From Dietzia psychralcaliphila (GTDB taxonomy: Bacteria; Actinomycetota; Actinomycetes; Mycobacteriales; Mycobacteriaceae): a DNA stretch of 64,000 nt. The stretch covers positions 3,658,001-3,722,000 of the forward strand of contig NZ_CP015453.1 of assembly GCF_003096095.1 (NCBI RefSeq), written 5' to 3'. A program made the position numbers and the translations under genes. The notes beneath the pieces are model-generated. The model worked only from the letters and a program-made list of their open reading frames with translations, was not told the DNA's origin and searched no databases. Shown piece after piece: positions 32,555 to 40,387 of the stretch (position 1 is the first letter of the stretch; the number at the start of each line of letters is the position of its first letter).

Positions 32555-33963
32555 CGCGTCCCCGTCAGTGCGCGGAGCGGCGATCCGGTCGCGTCGACGT
32601 CCAGGATCCGGCCGTGCGCGTCGACCATCCCCAGTCGGTCGAGCCAGGCCGCGAACTCGGGAGCCGGGGTCAGTCCCAACACCTGCCTGACGTACAGCAC
32701 GTCGTGGAAACTCAGGCTCTGGTAGCCCAGCATCACGTCGTCGGCGCCGGGGACCGCGATGACGAACGCGGCGCCCGCCGCCCCGAGGAGCGTGAGCAGG
32801 GTGTCCATGTCGTCCTGGTCGGCCTCGGCGTGGTTGGTGTAGCAGACGTCCACACCCATCGGCAGCCCGAGGAGCTTGGCGCAGAAGTGGTCCTCGAGCC
32901 CGGCGCGGATGATCTGCTTACCGTCGAAGAGGTACTCGGGTCCGATGAACCCGACGACGGTGTTGACCAGGAGCGGCTCAAGGTCCCGGCACACCGCGTA
33001 CGCCCTGGCCTCGAGGGTCTGCTGGTCGACGGGCCGGCCGCCCGTCCCCAGGTGTGCGCCCGCGCTCAACGCGGAACCCTGGCCGGTCTCCAGGTACATC
33101 ACGTTGTCGCCCACGGTGCCGCGGTGCAGCGAGCGGCCCGCCTCGTTGGCCTCGCGGAGCAGCTTCAGGGTCACACCGAAACCGGAGTTGGCCCCCTCGG
33201 TACCGGCGACCGACTGGAACACCAGGTCAACCGGTGCCCCCTTCTCGATCAGTTCCATCGTCGTGGTGACGTGCGAGAGGACGCAGGACTGCGTGGGGAT
33301 CTCGAAACGCTGCCGGATCTCGTCGAGCAGGTACAGCAGGTCCGACGTGGCGTGCGGGGAGTCCGTCGCCGGGTTGACGCCGATCACCGCATCGCCGGAG
33401 CCCAGGAGCAGACCGTCGAGGGTGGCCGCGGCGATGCCCCGCGGATCGTCGGTCGGGTGATTGGGCTGCAGGCGCGTGGCGAGCGTGCCCGGCAACCCCA
33501 CGGTGGTGCGGAACGCGGAGGTCACCCGGACCGCGCGGGCCACGGAGATCAGGTCCTGGTTGCGCATCAGCTTGCTCACCGCCGCCACCATCTCGGGGGT
33601 CAGACCCGCGGCGACGGCCTCCAACGTCGCGGCCGCCCCGGGCGAGGCAGCGACCTCGAGCAGCCAGTCGCGCAGGCCACCCACGGTGAGGTGGGCCAGC
33701 GGGGCGAAGGCGGCGCGATCGTGCGAGTCGACGATGAGGCGGGAGACCTCGTCGGTCTCGTACGGCACCAGCAGGTCCTCGAGGAAGGTCTCGAGCTGGA
33801 CGTCGGCGAGCGCCCACTGCGCGGCGGCCCGTTCGGCATCGGACGACGCCGCGCACCCGGCCAGTTCGTCCCCCGATCGTTGGGGCGACGCCTTGGCCAT
33901 CAGTTCGACGAGGCCGTCGAACTGATAGGTCGTTCCCGAGACCTGCTGGGTGTACGTCCTCAT
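32551..33963 (-). CDS. eutB: Ethanolamine ammonia-lyase large subunit
   Basis: Catalytic heavy chain (470 residues) of ethanolamine ammonia-lyase, which forms the TIM barrel holding the substrate and binds adenosylcobalamin at the interface with EutC. Recognisable segments are RNQDLISVARAV, LQPNHPTDDPRGIAAATLDGLLLGSGDAVIGVNPATDS, SHVTTTMELIEKGAPVDLVFQSVAGTEGAN and FIGPEYLFDGKQIIRAGLEDHF. The ATG at 33961-33963 overlaps the permease stop; the longer frame extends into the permease and is rejected. Confidence 0.97.
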   Translation of the reverse strand: MRTYTQQVSGTTYQFDGLVELMAKASPQRSGDELAGCAASSDAERAAAQWALADVQLETFLEDLLVPYETDEVSRLIVDSHDRAAFAPLAHLTVGGLRDWLLEVAASPGAAATLEAVAAGLTPEMVAAVSKLMRNQDLISVARAVRVTSAFRTTVGLPGTLATRLQPNHPTDDPRGIAAATLDGLLLGSGDAVIGVNPATDSPHATSDLLYLLDEIRQRFEIPTQSCVLSHVTTTMELIEKGAPVDLVFQSVAGTEGANSGFGVTLKLLREANEAGRSLHRGTVGDNVMYLETGQGSALSAGAHLGTGGRPVDQQTLEARAYAVCRDLEPLLVNTVVGFIGPEYLFDGKQIIRAGLEDHFCAKLLGLPMGVDVCYTNHAEADQDDMDTLLTLLGAAGAAFVIAVPGADDVMLGYQSLSFHDVLYVRQVLGLTPAPEFAAWLDRLGMVDAHGRILDVDATGSPLRALTGTR

Positions 33964-35399
33964 TCGAGCTCTGCTTCCGCTCTGGCCAGGGCGGCGAACT
34001 CCTCGTCCGGGGAGTTGGCGACGAGGTGGTGCCGACTGTAGATACCGAAGTACAGCATGAACGCACCGAACACCACCAGGCACCAGAGCGCGGCCGTGCT
34101 GTTGACGAGGAAGGTGGCCACCACGGCCAGTGCGGCGATGACGAGCGCGAAACCGGTGGTCACGACACCACCCGGGGTGCGGTACGGGCGCTCCATGTCC
34201 GGCTCTCTGCGGCGCAGCACGATGTGGCTGACCATCATCAGGACGTAGCTGAGCGCCGCGCCGAACACCGCCATGTTGAGCAGCATGTCGCCCTGTCCGG
34301 TGAGCGAGAGCAGGAACCCGATGACACCCGGGACGATGAGGGCGAGGGTCGGCGCCTTGCGCGAGTTGGTGACGGACAGCGTCGTGGGCAGGTAGCCGGC
34401 GCGGGAGAGCGCGAACAGCTGACGGGAGTAGGCGTACATGATCGAGAAGAAGCTGGCGACGAGTCCGGCGAGCCCGATGTAGTTGACGACCTTCGCGGCC
34501 GTCCCGTCTCCGAGCGCCTCGACCAGCGGGTTGCCCGAGGACTGGATGGCATCTGCTCCGCCGGCCCCGGTGGCCAGAACCAGGACGGCGGTCGCGGTGA
34601 CGAGCAGGACGCCCATCGCCGCGATGATGCCGCGGGGGACGTTCCTGGACGGGTCCTTCGCCTCCTCGGCGGCCAGCGGCACACCCTCGATGGCGAGGAA
34701 GAACCAGATCGCGAACGGAACGGCGGCCCAGATCCCGATGACGCCGAACGGCAGGAAGCTCGAGGCACCGGCGGCGTCGGTCGGAGCGATGTTGGTGAGG
34801 TTGGACGCCTCGAACTGACCCGCCGCGGCCACCGCGAAGATGATGAGTCCGACGAGCGCGATCGCGGTGATGACGAACATGACCTTGAGCGCCTCACCTG
34901 CACCGGACAGGTGGATGCCGATGAAGATCGCGTACACGGCGAGGTAGATCCACCAGCCGTCGGTGATGCCGAACAGGTTCAGGGATTCCACGTACGCGCC
35001 GATGAACGTCGCGATGGCCGCGGGCGCGATGGCGTACTCGATGAGGATGGCCGTCCCGGTGGCGAACCCACCCCACGGTCCCAACGCCCGCCGCGCGAAG
35101 GTGTAACCGCCGCCCGCGGCCGGGAGCGCCGAGGACATCTCGGCCATGCCCAGCACCATGGCCAGATACATGGCGGCGATGATCACGGCCGCGATGAGCA
35201 GGCCACCGAACCCGCCCTGTTCCAGACCGAAGTTCCACCCGGAGTAGTCGCCGGAGATCACGTAGCTCACGCCGAGACCCGCGAGCAGCACCCACCCCGC
35301 GGTGCCCTTCTTCAACTGGCGCCTGGCCAGGTAGTCGCTGCCCTCGACGTGCGACTGGGTGCCGTCGTGATGGCTGCTGATCGATTCTGTGGCGGACAT
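33960..35399 (-). CDS. Ethanolamine permease (APC family)
   Basis: Twelve-helix amino acid/polyamine/organocation transporter of 479 residues. The N-terminal ISGDYSGWNFGLEQGGFGGLL and MAEMSSALPAAGGGYTFARRALGPWGGF are the signatures of the ethanolamine permease subfamily. Direct coupling to eutB and eutC by ATGA overlaps supports ethanolamine as substrate. The ATG at 35397-35399 (MSATESISS) is followed by a 45-residue hydrophilic tail. No microcompartment shell genes accompany the operon. Confidence 0.93.
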   Translation of the reverse strand: MSATESISSHHDGTQSHVEGSDYLARRQLKKGTAGWVLLAGLGVSYVISGDYSGWNFGLEQGGFGGLLIAAVIIAAMYLAMVLGMAEMSSALPAAGGGYTFARRALGPWGGFATGTAILIEYAIAPAAIATFIGAYVESLNLFGITDGWWIYLAVYAIFIGIHLSGAGEALKVMFVITAIALVGLIIFAVAAAGQFEASNLTNIAPTDAAGASSFLPFGVIGIWAAVPFAIWFFLAIEGVPLAAEEAKDPSRNVPRGIIAAMGVLLVTATAVLVLATGAGGADAIQSSGNPLVEALGDGTAAKVVNYIGLAGLVASFFSIMYAYSRQLFALSRAGYLPTTLSVTNSRKAPTLALIVPGVIGFLLSLTGQGDMLLNMAVFGAALSYVLMMVSHIVLRRREPDMERPYRTPGGVVTTGFALVIAALAVVATFLVNSTAALWCLVVFGAFMLYFGIYSRHHLVANSPDEEFAALARAEAELE

Positions 35400-35573
35400 G
35401 CGCGGCCTCTCTCGAAGCAAGATCGACGGATGTCGCGCGGGGTGCGCGGACCGGATCAACGTAGGTCCGCGGTGTAAGCACGGGGTCGACGCACTGTGAC
35501 GGCCTGGTTACGGCGGTTCCGGGCTGCTACCGGCTGTGCCACCGAGACTCTCCGACGTCCGGGGCGGGGCGGG

Positions 35574-36101
35574 TCACAGTCGCAGCACCCGACCACACAC
35601 GACGAGGTGCACCTCGTCGCACGCCTCGGCGACACCTTGATTGGCCGAGCCCAGGAGGTCGCGGAACACCCCGCCGGAGCGATGGGGCGGCACGACCCCG
35701 TAGCCGACCTCGTTGGTCACCAGCACCACGTCGTCGTCGTGTTCCCACAGTGCCTCACGGATCGCGGCGACGTGCTGGTCCACCAGCCTGTGTGCGGCGT
35801 CCATCGGCGCATCCCACAGCTCCGCGCGGTCCAGGACGGCGGTGACCCAGGTACCGAGGCAGTCGACGAGCACCGGCCCGGAGGCGTCCCCGAGCGCCGA
35901 CGCGAGGTCCACGGTCTCGACCGTGTCCCACCGCGTGGGCCGGTGGGCGCGGTGGTGCGCGACCCGGATCTCCCAGTCGGGGTCACTGCCGTCCGCCACC
36001 GGTCCGGGTGCGACAAAGGTGACGCGGTCGCGACCCGCCAGCAGGCCGGCGGCGTGTCTCGACTTGCCGGAACGTACGCCCCCGGTGACCAGGACTCTCA
36101 T
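35574..36101 (-). CDS. cobU: Adenosylcobinamide kinase / guanylyltransferase
   Basis: Cytoplasmic enzyme of cobalamin assembly (175 residues) that phosphorylates adenosylcobinamide and adds GMP. The P-loop VTGGVRSGKSRHA (residues 5-17), the guanylylated His region VAHHRAHRP and the ending LVTNEVGYGVVPPHRSGGVFRDLLGSANQGVA are diagnostic of CobU/CobP. It lies 174 bp upstream of the ethanolamine operon on the same strand; that operon's product needs adenosylcobalamin. A GTG directly before the ATG is an alternative start. Confidence 0.95.
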   Translation of the reverse strand: MRVLVTGGVRSGKSRHAAGLLAGRDRVTFVAPGPVADGSDPDWEIRVAHHRAHRPTRWDTVETVDLASALGDASGPVLVDCLGTWVTAVLDRAELWDAPMDAAHRLVDQHVAAIREALWEHDDDVVLVTNEVGYGVVPPHRSGGVFRDLLGSANQGVAEACDEVHLVVCGRVLRL

Positions 36102-36172
36102 CACCCCAGCGTAGGACCCGGTGGAGTCGGTTGGGCGGAACGCTTTCCACTACGGGTCGGACTTCTCTACTA

Positions 36173-36186
36173 TTGACAGTTGTCAA
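36173..36186. promoter_or_regulatory. Palindrome ttgacagttgtcaa
   Basis: Six-base arms TTGACA/TGTCAA separated by two bases, 64 bp before the flavin oxidoreductase start. The left arm is also a perfect -35 hexamer, so a repressor bound here would block the promoter. It lies between cobU and the oxidoreductase, which are divergent. Confidence 0.55.
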
Positions 36187-36250
36187 GTGATAGCGGCACG
36201 GGCGTGGGCCTGGCGGGCCGCCGTCACCGGAGAAGAAGAGGTCGCAAGAG

Positions 36251-37453
36251 ATGACGCCATCGGTCACCACCACTCGTGAGGCGCTGTTCCGCCCTCTCGA
36301 GGTCAGGTCCATGCAGCTGGCCAACCGCCTGGTCATGTCGCCTATGACGCGCATGGGCTGCCCGGACGCCCTGCCCGACGAGGTGAACCGCGACTACTAC
36401 GCGTCCCGTGCCGCCGGCGGTACCGGGTTGATCGTCACGGAGGGGATCGGTGTCGACCATCCGACCTCGGTGGACCACGCCTGGATCCCCCGCCTCGACG
36501 GTCCCGAGTCCGTGGCCGCCTGGCGGCAGGTCACCGACGCGGTCCACTCGGCCGGGGGCCGCATCCTCGCGCAGTTGTGGCACGTCGGCCCGCTCTGGGG
36601 CGCCAACGCCCGCTTCGACCGGGCCAATCGGGACCGGCTCATGGGGATGCACCCGATGCGACCGTCGGGCCTGTGGGGCACCCCGGGCGTCACCACGTAC
36701 TCCGAGCGGAGCATCGCCCGTTGGGCACCGGAGGTCGCGCCGATGACCGAAGGCGAGATCGCCGAGGTGATCGACGCGTTCTCCCGTTCCGCCCGATTGG
36801 CGATGGAGGCCGGGTTCGACGGCGTGACCCTCCACGGCGGACACGGGTACCTCCTCGACTCGTTCGTCTGGGCCGACACCAACCGGCGCACCGACGCCTG
36901 GGGCGGCGACCTGGCAGCGCGCAGCCGGTTCCCCGCCGCGGTGGTCGCGGGGGTCCGCGCGGCGATCGGAGCCGACGCCCCGCTCTTCTACCGCTTCTCG
37001 CAGCACACGCAGCAGGACTACACGGCCAGGAAGGCCACCACGCCTGACGAGCTGGGCGTGTACCTGGGCGCACTCGCCGAGGCGGGGGTGGACCTGTTCG
37101 ACGCCTCAACGAGGCGCTTCGACGACCCGGCCTTTCCCGACCTGGAGGGCGACGACGGCGAGTTGTCGCTGGCCGGTTGGGCCCGCAGACTTACCGGGCT
37201 GCCGACGGGCGCAGTGGGCGGGGTGGGGATCGGGGCCTCGCTCCGCGAACAGAAGTCCGGGAAGCCGGCCCACACCGCGGACAACATCGATGCCGTGGTG
37301 GACTGCCTGGAGGCCGGACAGTTCGATCTCATCTCGGTGGGGCGGCTCCACCTGGCGGATCCGGCGATCGCCACCGTCCTGCGCACCGGCGCCCCGTTGC
37401 CGGAGTTCGTCCGCGAGGTCCACGAGATGCCGCTGCGCAGCCCCGAAGGCTGA
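36251..37453 (+). CDS. NADH:flavin oxidoreductase, Old Yellow Enzyme family
   Basis: FMN-dependent ene-reductase of 400 residues with a TIM-barrel fold. FRPLEVRSMQLANRLVMSPMTRMGCP opens the barrel, LAQLWHVGPL and DGVTLHGGHGYLLDSFVWADTNRRTDAWGGD carry the substrate-binding His/Gly residues of the family (HGGHG where HGAHG or HAAHG is common), and FDLISVGRLHLADP binds the phosphate of FMN. It may reduce activated alkenes; the substrate is unknown. A palindrome overlaps its promoter. Confidence 0.93.
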   Translation: MTPSVTTTREALFRPLEVRSMQLANRLVMSPMTRMGCPDALPDEVNRDYYASRAAGGTGLIVTEGIGVDHPTSVDHAWIPRLDGPESVAAWRQVTDAVHSAGGRILAQLWHVGPLWGANARFDRANRDRLMGMHPMRPSGLWGTPGVTTYSERSIARWAPEVAPMTEGEIAEVIDAFSRSARLAMEAGFDGVTLHGGHGYLLDSFVWADTNRRTDAWGGDLAARSRFPAAVVAGVRAAIGADAPLFYRFSQHTQQDYTARKATTPDELGVYLGALAEAGVDLFDASTRRFDDPAFPDLEGDDGELSLAGWARRLTGLPTGAVGGVGIGASLREQKSGKPAHTADNIDAVVDCLEAGQFDLISVGRLHLADPAIATVLRTGAPLPEFVREVHEMPLRSPEG

Positions 37454-37571
37454 CCCGACCCGCGAATCGGGGCGCGCCCCGGGTCGGGAGTTCGGGGCGG
37501 GAACTCGGGCGCGAGTCGACTCGGGAGTAGGGGCGGGAGCAGGGTCTGGAGCAGGGTCCGCGGTGGCACGG

Positions 37572-38249
37572 TCATGGCCGATCGCGCGGACCGCCTTGCC
37601 CTCGATCGGCGGCCAGCCGCTCGATCCCGTCATGCATCAGATCCAGGGCGGTCCCGAAGACGACCGCGGGGTCGATCCCGCGATAGTCGTCCAGGAGTGC
37701 GGTGGTCAGCGGATAGTCCTCGGCGGCCAGGGCCTCGATCTCCCCCGCGGTGGCGTCGTCCACGGGAGCGACCATCCCCAGGGCCTCCGCGGTGGCCAGG
37801 CCGAGGACAGTTCCGTACCAGCCCACGGTCACTGACACGACCTGCGACAGGGGGACCCCGGCGCTCAGCATCGCGGCGTGCACCGCCTCGGTCGTGGTGT
37901 AGTCGGCCGAGCCGGTGTGCGTGAATCTCTGGAGCAACGGAAAGGTCTGGGGATACGTCCCGGCCAGAGTGCGGTACTGCTCGGCCACGTGCCGAAGGGC
38001 CGGCCGCCAGGGCGAGCCGGGCGGGGCGGGTCGCACCTGACCGTCGAGCCACGACGCCATGGCCCGGGTCAGGCCCTGCTTGGACCCGAAGTGGTAGGCC
38101 ACCGACATCGCGTCGCACCCTGCCGCGCGACCGACACCGCGCATGCTGAAGGCGTCAGGACCGCCCTCCTCGAGAACGCCGATCGCGGCCTCGACGATCG
38201 AGGCGGGGGACAACCCCCTCGGTCCACGTCCGACCTGGCGCTTCGCCAT
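37572..38249 (-). CDS. TetR family transcriptional regulator
   Basis: A 225-residue regulator. The helix-turn-helix spans residues 12-58 (GLSPASIVEAAIGVLEEGGPDAFSMRGVGRAAGCDAMSVAYHFGSKQGLTRAM), followed by a TetR_C-type effector domain. The start at 38247-38249 (MAKRQVGRGPRG) is used because the upstream frame crosses the divergent GNAT gene. A perfect 15-bp palindrome stands between the two divergent starts, so it probably represses itself and the two acetyltransferases. Confidence 0.9.
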   Translation of the reverse strand: MAKRQVGRGPRGLSPASIVEAAIGVLEEGGPDAFSMRGVGRAAGCDAMSVAYHFGSKQGLTRAMASWLDGQVRPAPPGSPWRPALRHVAEQYRTLAGTYPQTFPLLQRFTHTGSADYTTTEAVHAAMLSAGVPLSQVVSVTVGWYGTVLGLATAEALGMVAPVDDATAGEIEALAAEDYPLTTALLDDYRGIDPAVVFGTALDLMHDGIERLAADRGQGGPRDRP

Positions 38250-38288
38250 CAGTCCCCCAATTTCGGGCCGACGGGCCCTGCAGACATT

Positions 38289-38303
38289 TTCTACATTGTA
38301 GAA
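38289..38303. promoter_or_regulatory. TetR-type operator ttctacattgtagaa
   Basis: A perfect inverted repeat with seven-base arms around a single T, in the 78-bp gap between the TetR gene and the first GNAT gene. TTCTACA/TGTAGAA has the form of TetR-family sites and would control both directions. Confidence 0.85.
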
Positions 38304-38327
38304 TAGCGCCGAGTCGAGGAGGCAGAC

Positions 38328-38936
38328 ATGGTGGAGGTCAGGCCGGCGGTGGCATCCGATGCACCGGCCATCGGGCAGATGCTGGGGGAGGCGTTCGGTG
38401 ACGATCCGGCGTGGGCGCTGTTCTTCCCCGACGGGGCCTCCAGGCCGACACACCTGGCCGCCCACTACCGCCACTACGTACGTCGACACCCGGACCGGGT
38501 CGACGTGGCCGTGGAGGACGGGCAGACGTTGGGGGCGCTGCTGTGGGAACCTCCCCACCGCGACGCGGGACGGTGGGCGCGGTGGGGCGAGAAGGCCGCC
38601 GCGGTTCTCCGCCTGCTGATCTCACCCACCGCGAGGCGCGGGAGAGCCCACACCCGCGCGGTCGAGGCACACCGGCCGTCGGAGCCACACTGGTATTTCC
38701 ACGACATCGCCACCGGACCGCGGGCTCGCGGGAAAGGGATCGGGTCGGCCCTCCTGCGCCACCGCCTGGACATCATCGATCGAGGTGCGTCGGAGCCGGT
38801 GTTCCTCGAGGCGACCACCCCGGGGAGCCGCCGACTGTACGAGCGGTTCGGCTTCCTCCCCGTGGGCACCGTGCCCACGGGGCCCGGACAGGAGTCCACG
38901 GCGATGATCCGTCCGGCGGGTGCCGGCCGTGAGTGA
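38328..38936 (+). CDS. GNAT family N-acetyltransferase
   Basis: A 202-residue acetyltransferase. The acetyl-CoA site reads IATGPRARGKGIGSALLRHRLDI (motif A, R/Q-x-x-G-x-G/A) and the motif B end is FLEATTPGSRRLYERFGFLPVG. The N-terminal half resembles the GNAT group acting on small amines or antibiotics, but no substrate can be named. It overlaps the next GNAT gene by 8 bp and is divergent from a TetR gene that shares an operator with it. Confidence 0.9.
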   Translation: MVEVRPAVASDAPAIGQMLGEAFGDDPAWALFFPDGASRPTHLAAHYRHYVRRHPDRVDVAVEDGQTLGALLWEPPHRDAGRWARWGEKAAAVLRLLISPTARRGRAHTRAVEAHRPSEPHWYFHDIATGPRARGKGIGSALLRHRLDIIDRGASEPVFLEATTPGSRRLYERFGFLPVGTVPTGPGQESTAMIRPAGAGRE

Positions 38937-39489
38937 CCCCCGCCTGGCCTCCGCCGACGATCTCGCCCCCGCCGCAGAGACCCTGGCCCAGGCGTTCGCG
39001 CACTACCCCTGGACGCGTCACGTCATCCCCGTGGAGGGGTACGACGAGCGCCTGCTCGCTCTGCAACACCTTTACCTGGCGCACGCTCACCAGAACGGGA
39101 TCGTCGCCGTCACCAGGGATCGCGACGGGGTGATCGCGCTCCTACCCCCGGACGCGCCGGAGCCCGACGACGCAGCCGTCGAGCAGATCGTGGCCCTCCA
39201 CGGTGACCGGATAGACAGGCTGTCGCACGGGGCGGCGCCGCACGACGGCTGGACCCTGGAAACCCTCGGAGTGCGTCCCGCCGCGCAGGGCCGACGCCTC
39301 GGGAGCGCCCTCCTCGGCTTCGCTCTCGACGAGGCGGGACGACGAGGCGCCCGCACGGTGCGACTGGAGACCTCGGACGAGCGGAACGTGCGACTGTACG
39401 AGCGACACGGCTTCCACGTGTCCGGACGCCGCGACCACCCGGAAGGGCCACCCGTCTGGCTTATGGAGCTCGATACCCGCACCACCTGA
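38929..39489 (+). CDS. GNAT family N-acetyltransferase
   Basis: A 186-residue acetyltransferase, probably a diverged copy of its upstream neighbour. TLGVRPAAQGRRLGSALLGFALDEAGRRG is the acetyl-CoA loop and LETSDERNVRLYERHGFHVSGR motif B. GTG at 38929 (MSDPRLAS) overlaps the previous gene by 8 bp; a GTG nine bases earlier is also possible. The two genes probably act on related substrates under the same TetR control. Confidence 0.88.
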   Translation: MSDPRLASADDLAPAAETLAQAFAHYPWTRHVIPVEGYDERLLALQHLYLAHAHQNGIVAVTRDRDGVIALLPPDAPEPDDAAVEQIVALHGDRIDRLSHGAAPHDGWTLETLGVRPAAQGRRLGSALLGFALDEAGRRGARTVRLETSDERNVRLYERHGFHVSGRRDHPEGPPVWLMELDTRTT

Positions 39490-39569
39490 CCGCACACCCA
39501 CCGCTGCCGGGGGCGCCGACGGCCTGTCGAGGGGCTCACGACGGGGCGGCGGAGCGGTGACGACGCGGT

Positions 39570-39586
39570 GACGTAGTTTCTACGTC
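39570..39586. promoter_or_regulatory. Palindrome abutting a GTG start (gacgtagtttctacgtc)
   Basis: Seven-base arms gacgtag/ctacgtc around ttt, ending exactly one base before the GTG at 39587. The centre (TAGTTT) resembles a -10 element, which would make the next gene's mRNA leaderless. The site could be bound by a metal-responsive regulator, judging by the genes downstream (inference). Confidence 0.6.
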
Positions 39587-40249
39587 GTGACCAGGTACTG
39601 CGACCCGATGGCGCAGTGGCGCGCGGTGGCGGTGGTGCTCGCGTCCGTGCTCACCGCCACGGTCGCGCACACGGCTGCCGGGGGCGGGGTGCCCGGTCCG
39701 GGCGGATGGGCCGTCGTGTTCCTGTGCCTGATCCCGGTCGCTGCGCTCGCCCGCGGCCGGACGGGTCGGGGGGCACCGGGACTGGCGGTGGCGGGGCTCC
39801 TGGGCCAGGCGGTCGGTCACGTCGCCTTGTCCGTCGTCACGCTCGGCCCCATCACCGGGCAACCCGGACTCTCAGTCCACCACTCACCCTCGTCCGGCCA
39901 CCCCACGGTGGCCACCGCCGGACACGGGCTCGGCCATGGTCACGGTGCCCCACCCCTGCCCCCGGGCACGGGATGGGGGGTCACCTCCGACGCCCTGGCC
40001 CATCCGGCGCACATGGAACCGGCGATGGTGGTCGCCCACCTCGTCGGGGCGGCACTGACCGCCATGCTGGTGGCCGCTGCCGCCGAGGGGTTGCGCCGGG
40101 TGGCTGCGCGACTGATCCTGCTGGTCCGGGCCCTGTTCATGCCGAGGACCCCGTTTCCGGGTACTCCCACGGCCGCCCGCGTCACCGCCCCGGCCACGGT
40201 GCGACTGCTGACCCAGCGGTCGCTACGCGGACCCCCACTTCCGGCCTGA
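39587..40249 (+). CDS. Membrane protein with His-rich loop
   Basis: A 220-residue membrane protein with about four hydrophobic segments. Between the second pair lies a loop of some 45 residues rich in His, Gly and Pro (SVHHSPSSGHPTVATAGHGLGHGHGAPP), a likely metal-binding stretch exposed outside the membrane. I do not recognise a named family. The GTG at 39587 directly follows a palindrome and may be leaderless; an ATG at 39608 (MAQWRAVAVVLAS) is the alternative and also begins the first helix. The PepSY protein gene downstream shares the His-rich feature. Confidence 0.7.
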   Translation: MTRYCDPMAQWRAVAVVLASVLTATVAHTAAGGGVPGPGGWAVVFLCLIPVAALARGRTGRGAPGLAVAGLLGQAVGHVALSVVTLGPITGQPGLSVHHSPSSGHPTVATAGHGLGHGHGAPPLPPGTGWGVTSDALAHPAHMEPAMVVAHLVGAALTAMLVAAAAEGLRRVAARLILLVRALFMPRTPFPGTPTAARVTAPATVRLLTQRSLRGPPLPA

Positions 40250-40387
40250 TCCACCACACCCGCTCCCCCGGGCCATCGCCCGGCGCCAGGTGGGTGTGCG
40301 AGTCCTTCTCTCATTTCGAACGGCCCCCCGGCGGTCGCGCACGAGCGCACCGGCGGCGCCGGGCCGTGGATCAGGAGTGCCCTAACC

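Noticed and set aside
32422-34041. Plus-strand open frame of 539 codons opposite eutB
   Set aside because: Antisense shadow of eutB; no start signal and Gln/Arg/Gly-rich composition.
35400-35573. Cobalamin riboswitch upstream of the ethanolamine permease
   Set aside because: The gap between cobU and the permease start is only 174 bp and I could not find a convincing B12-box; an Infernal search would settle it.
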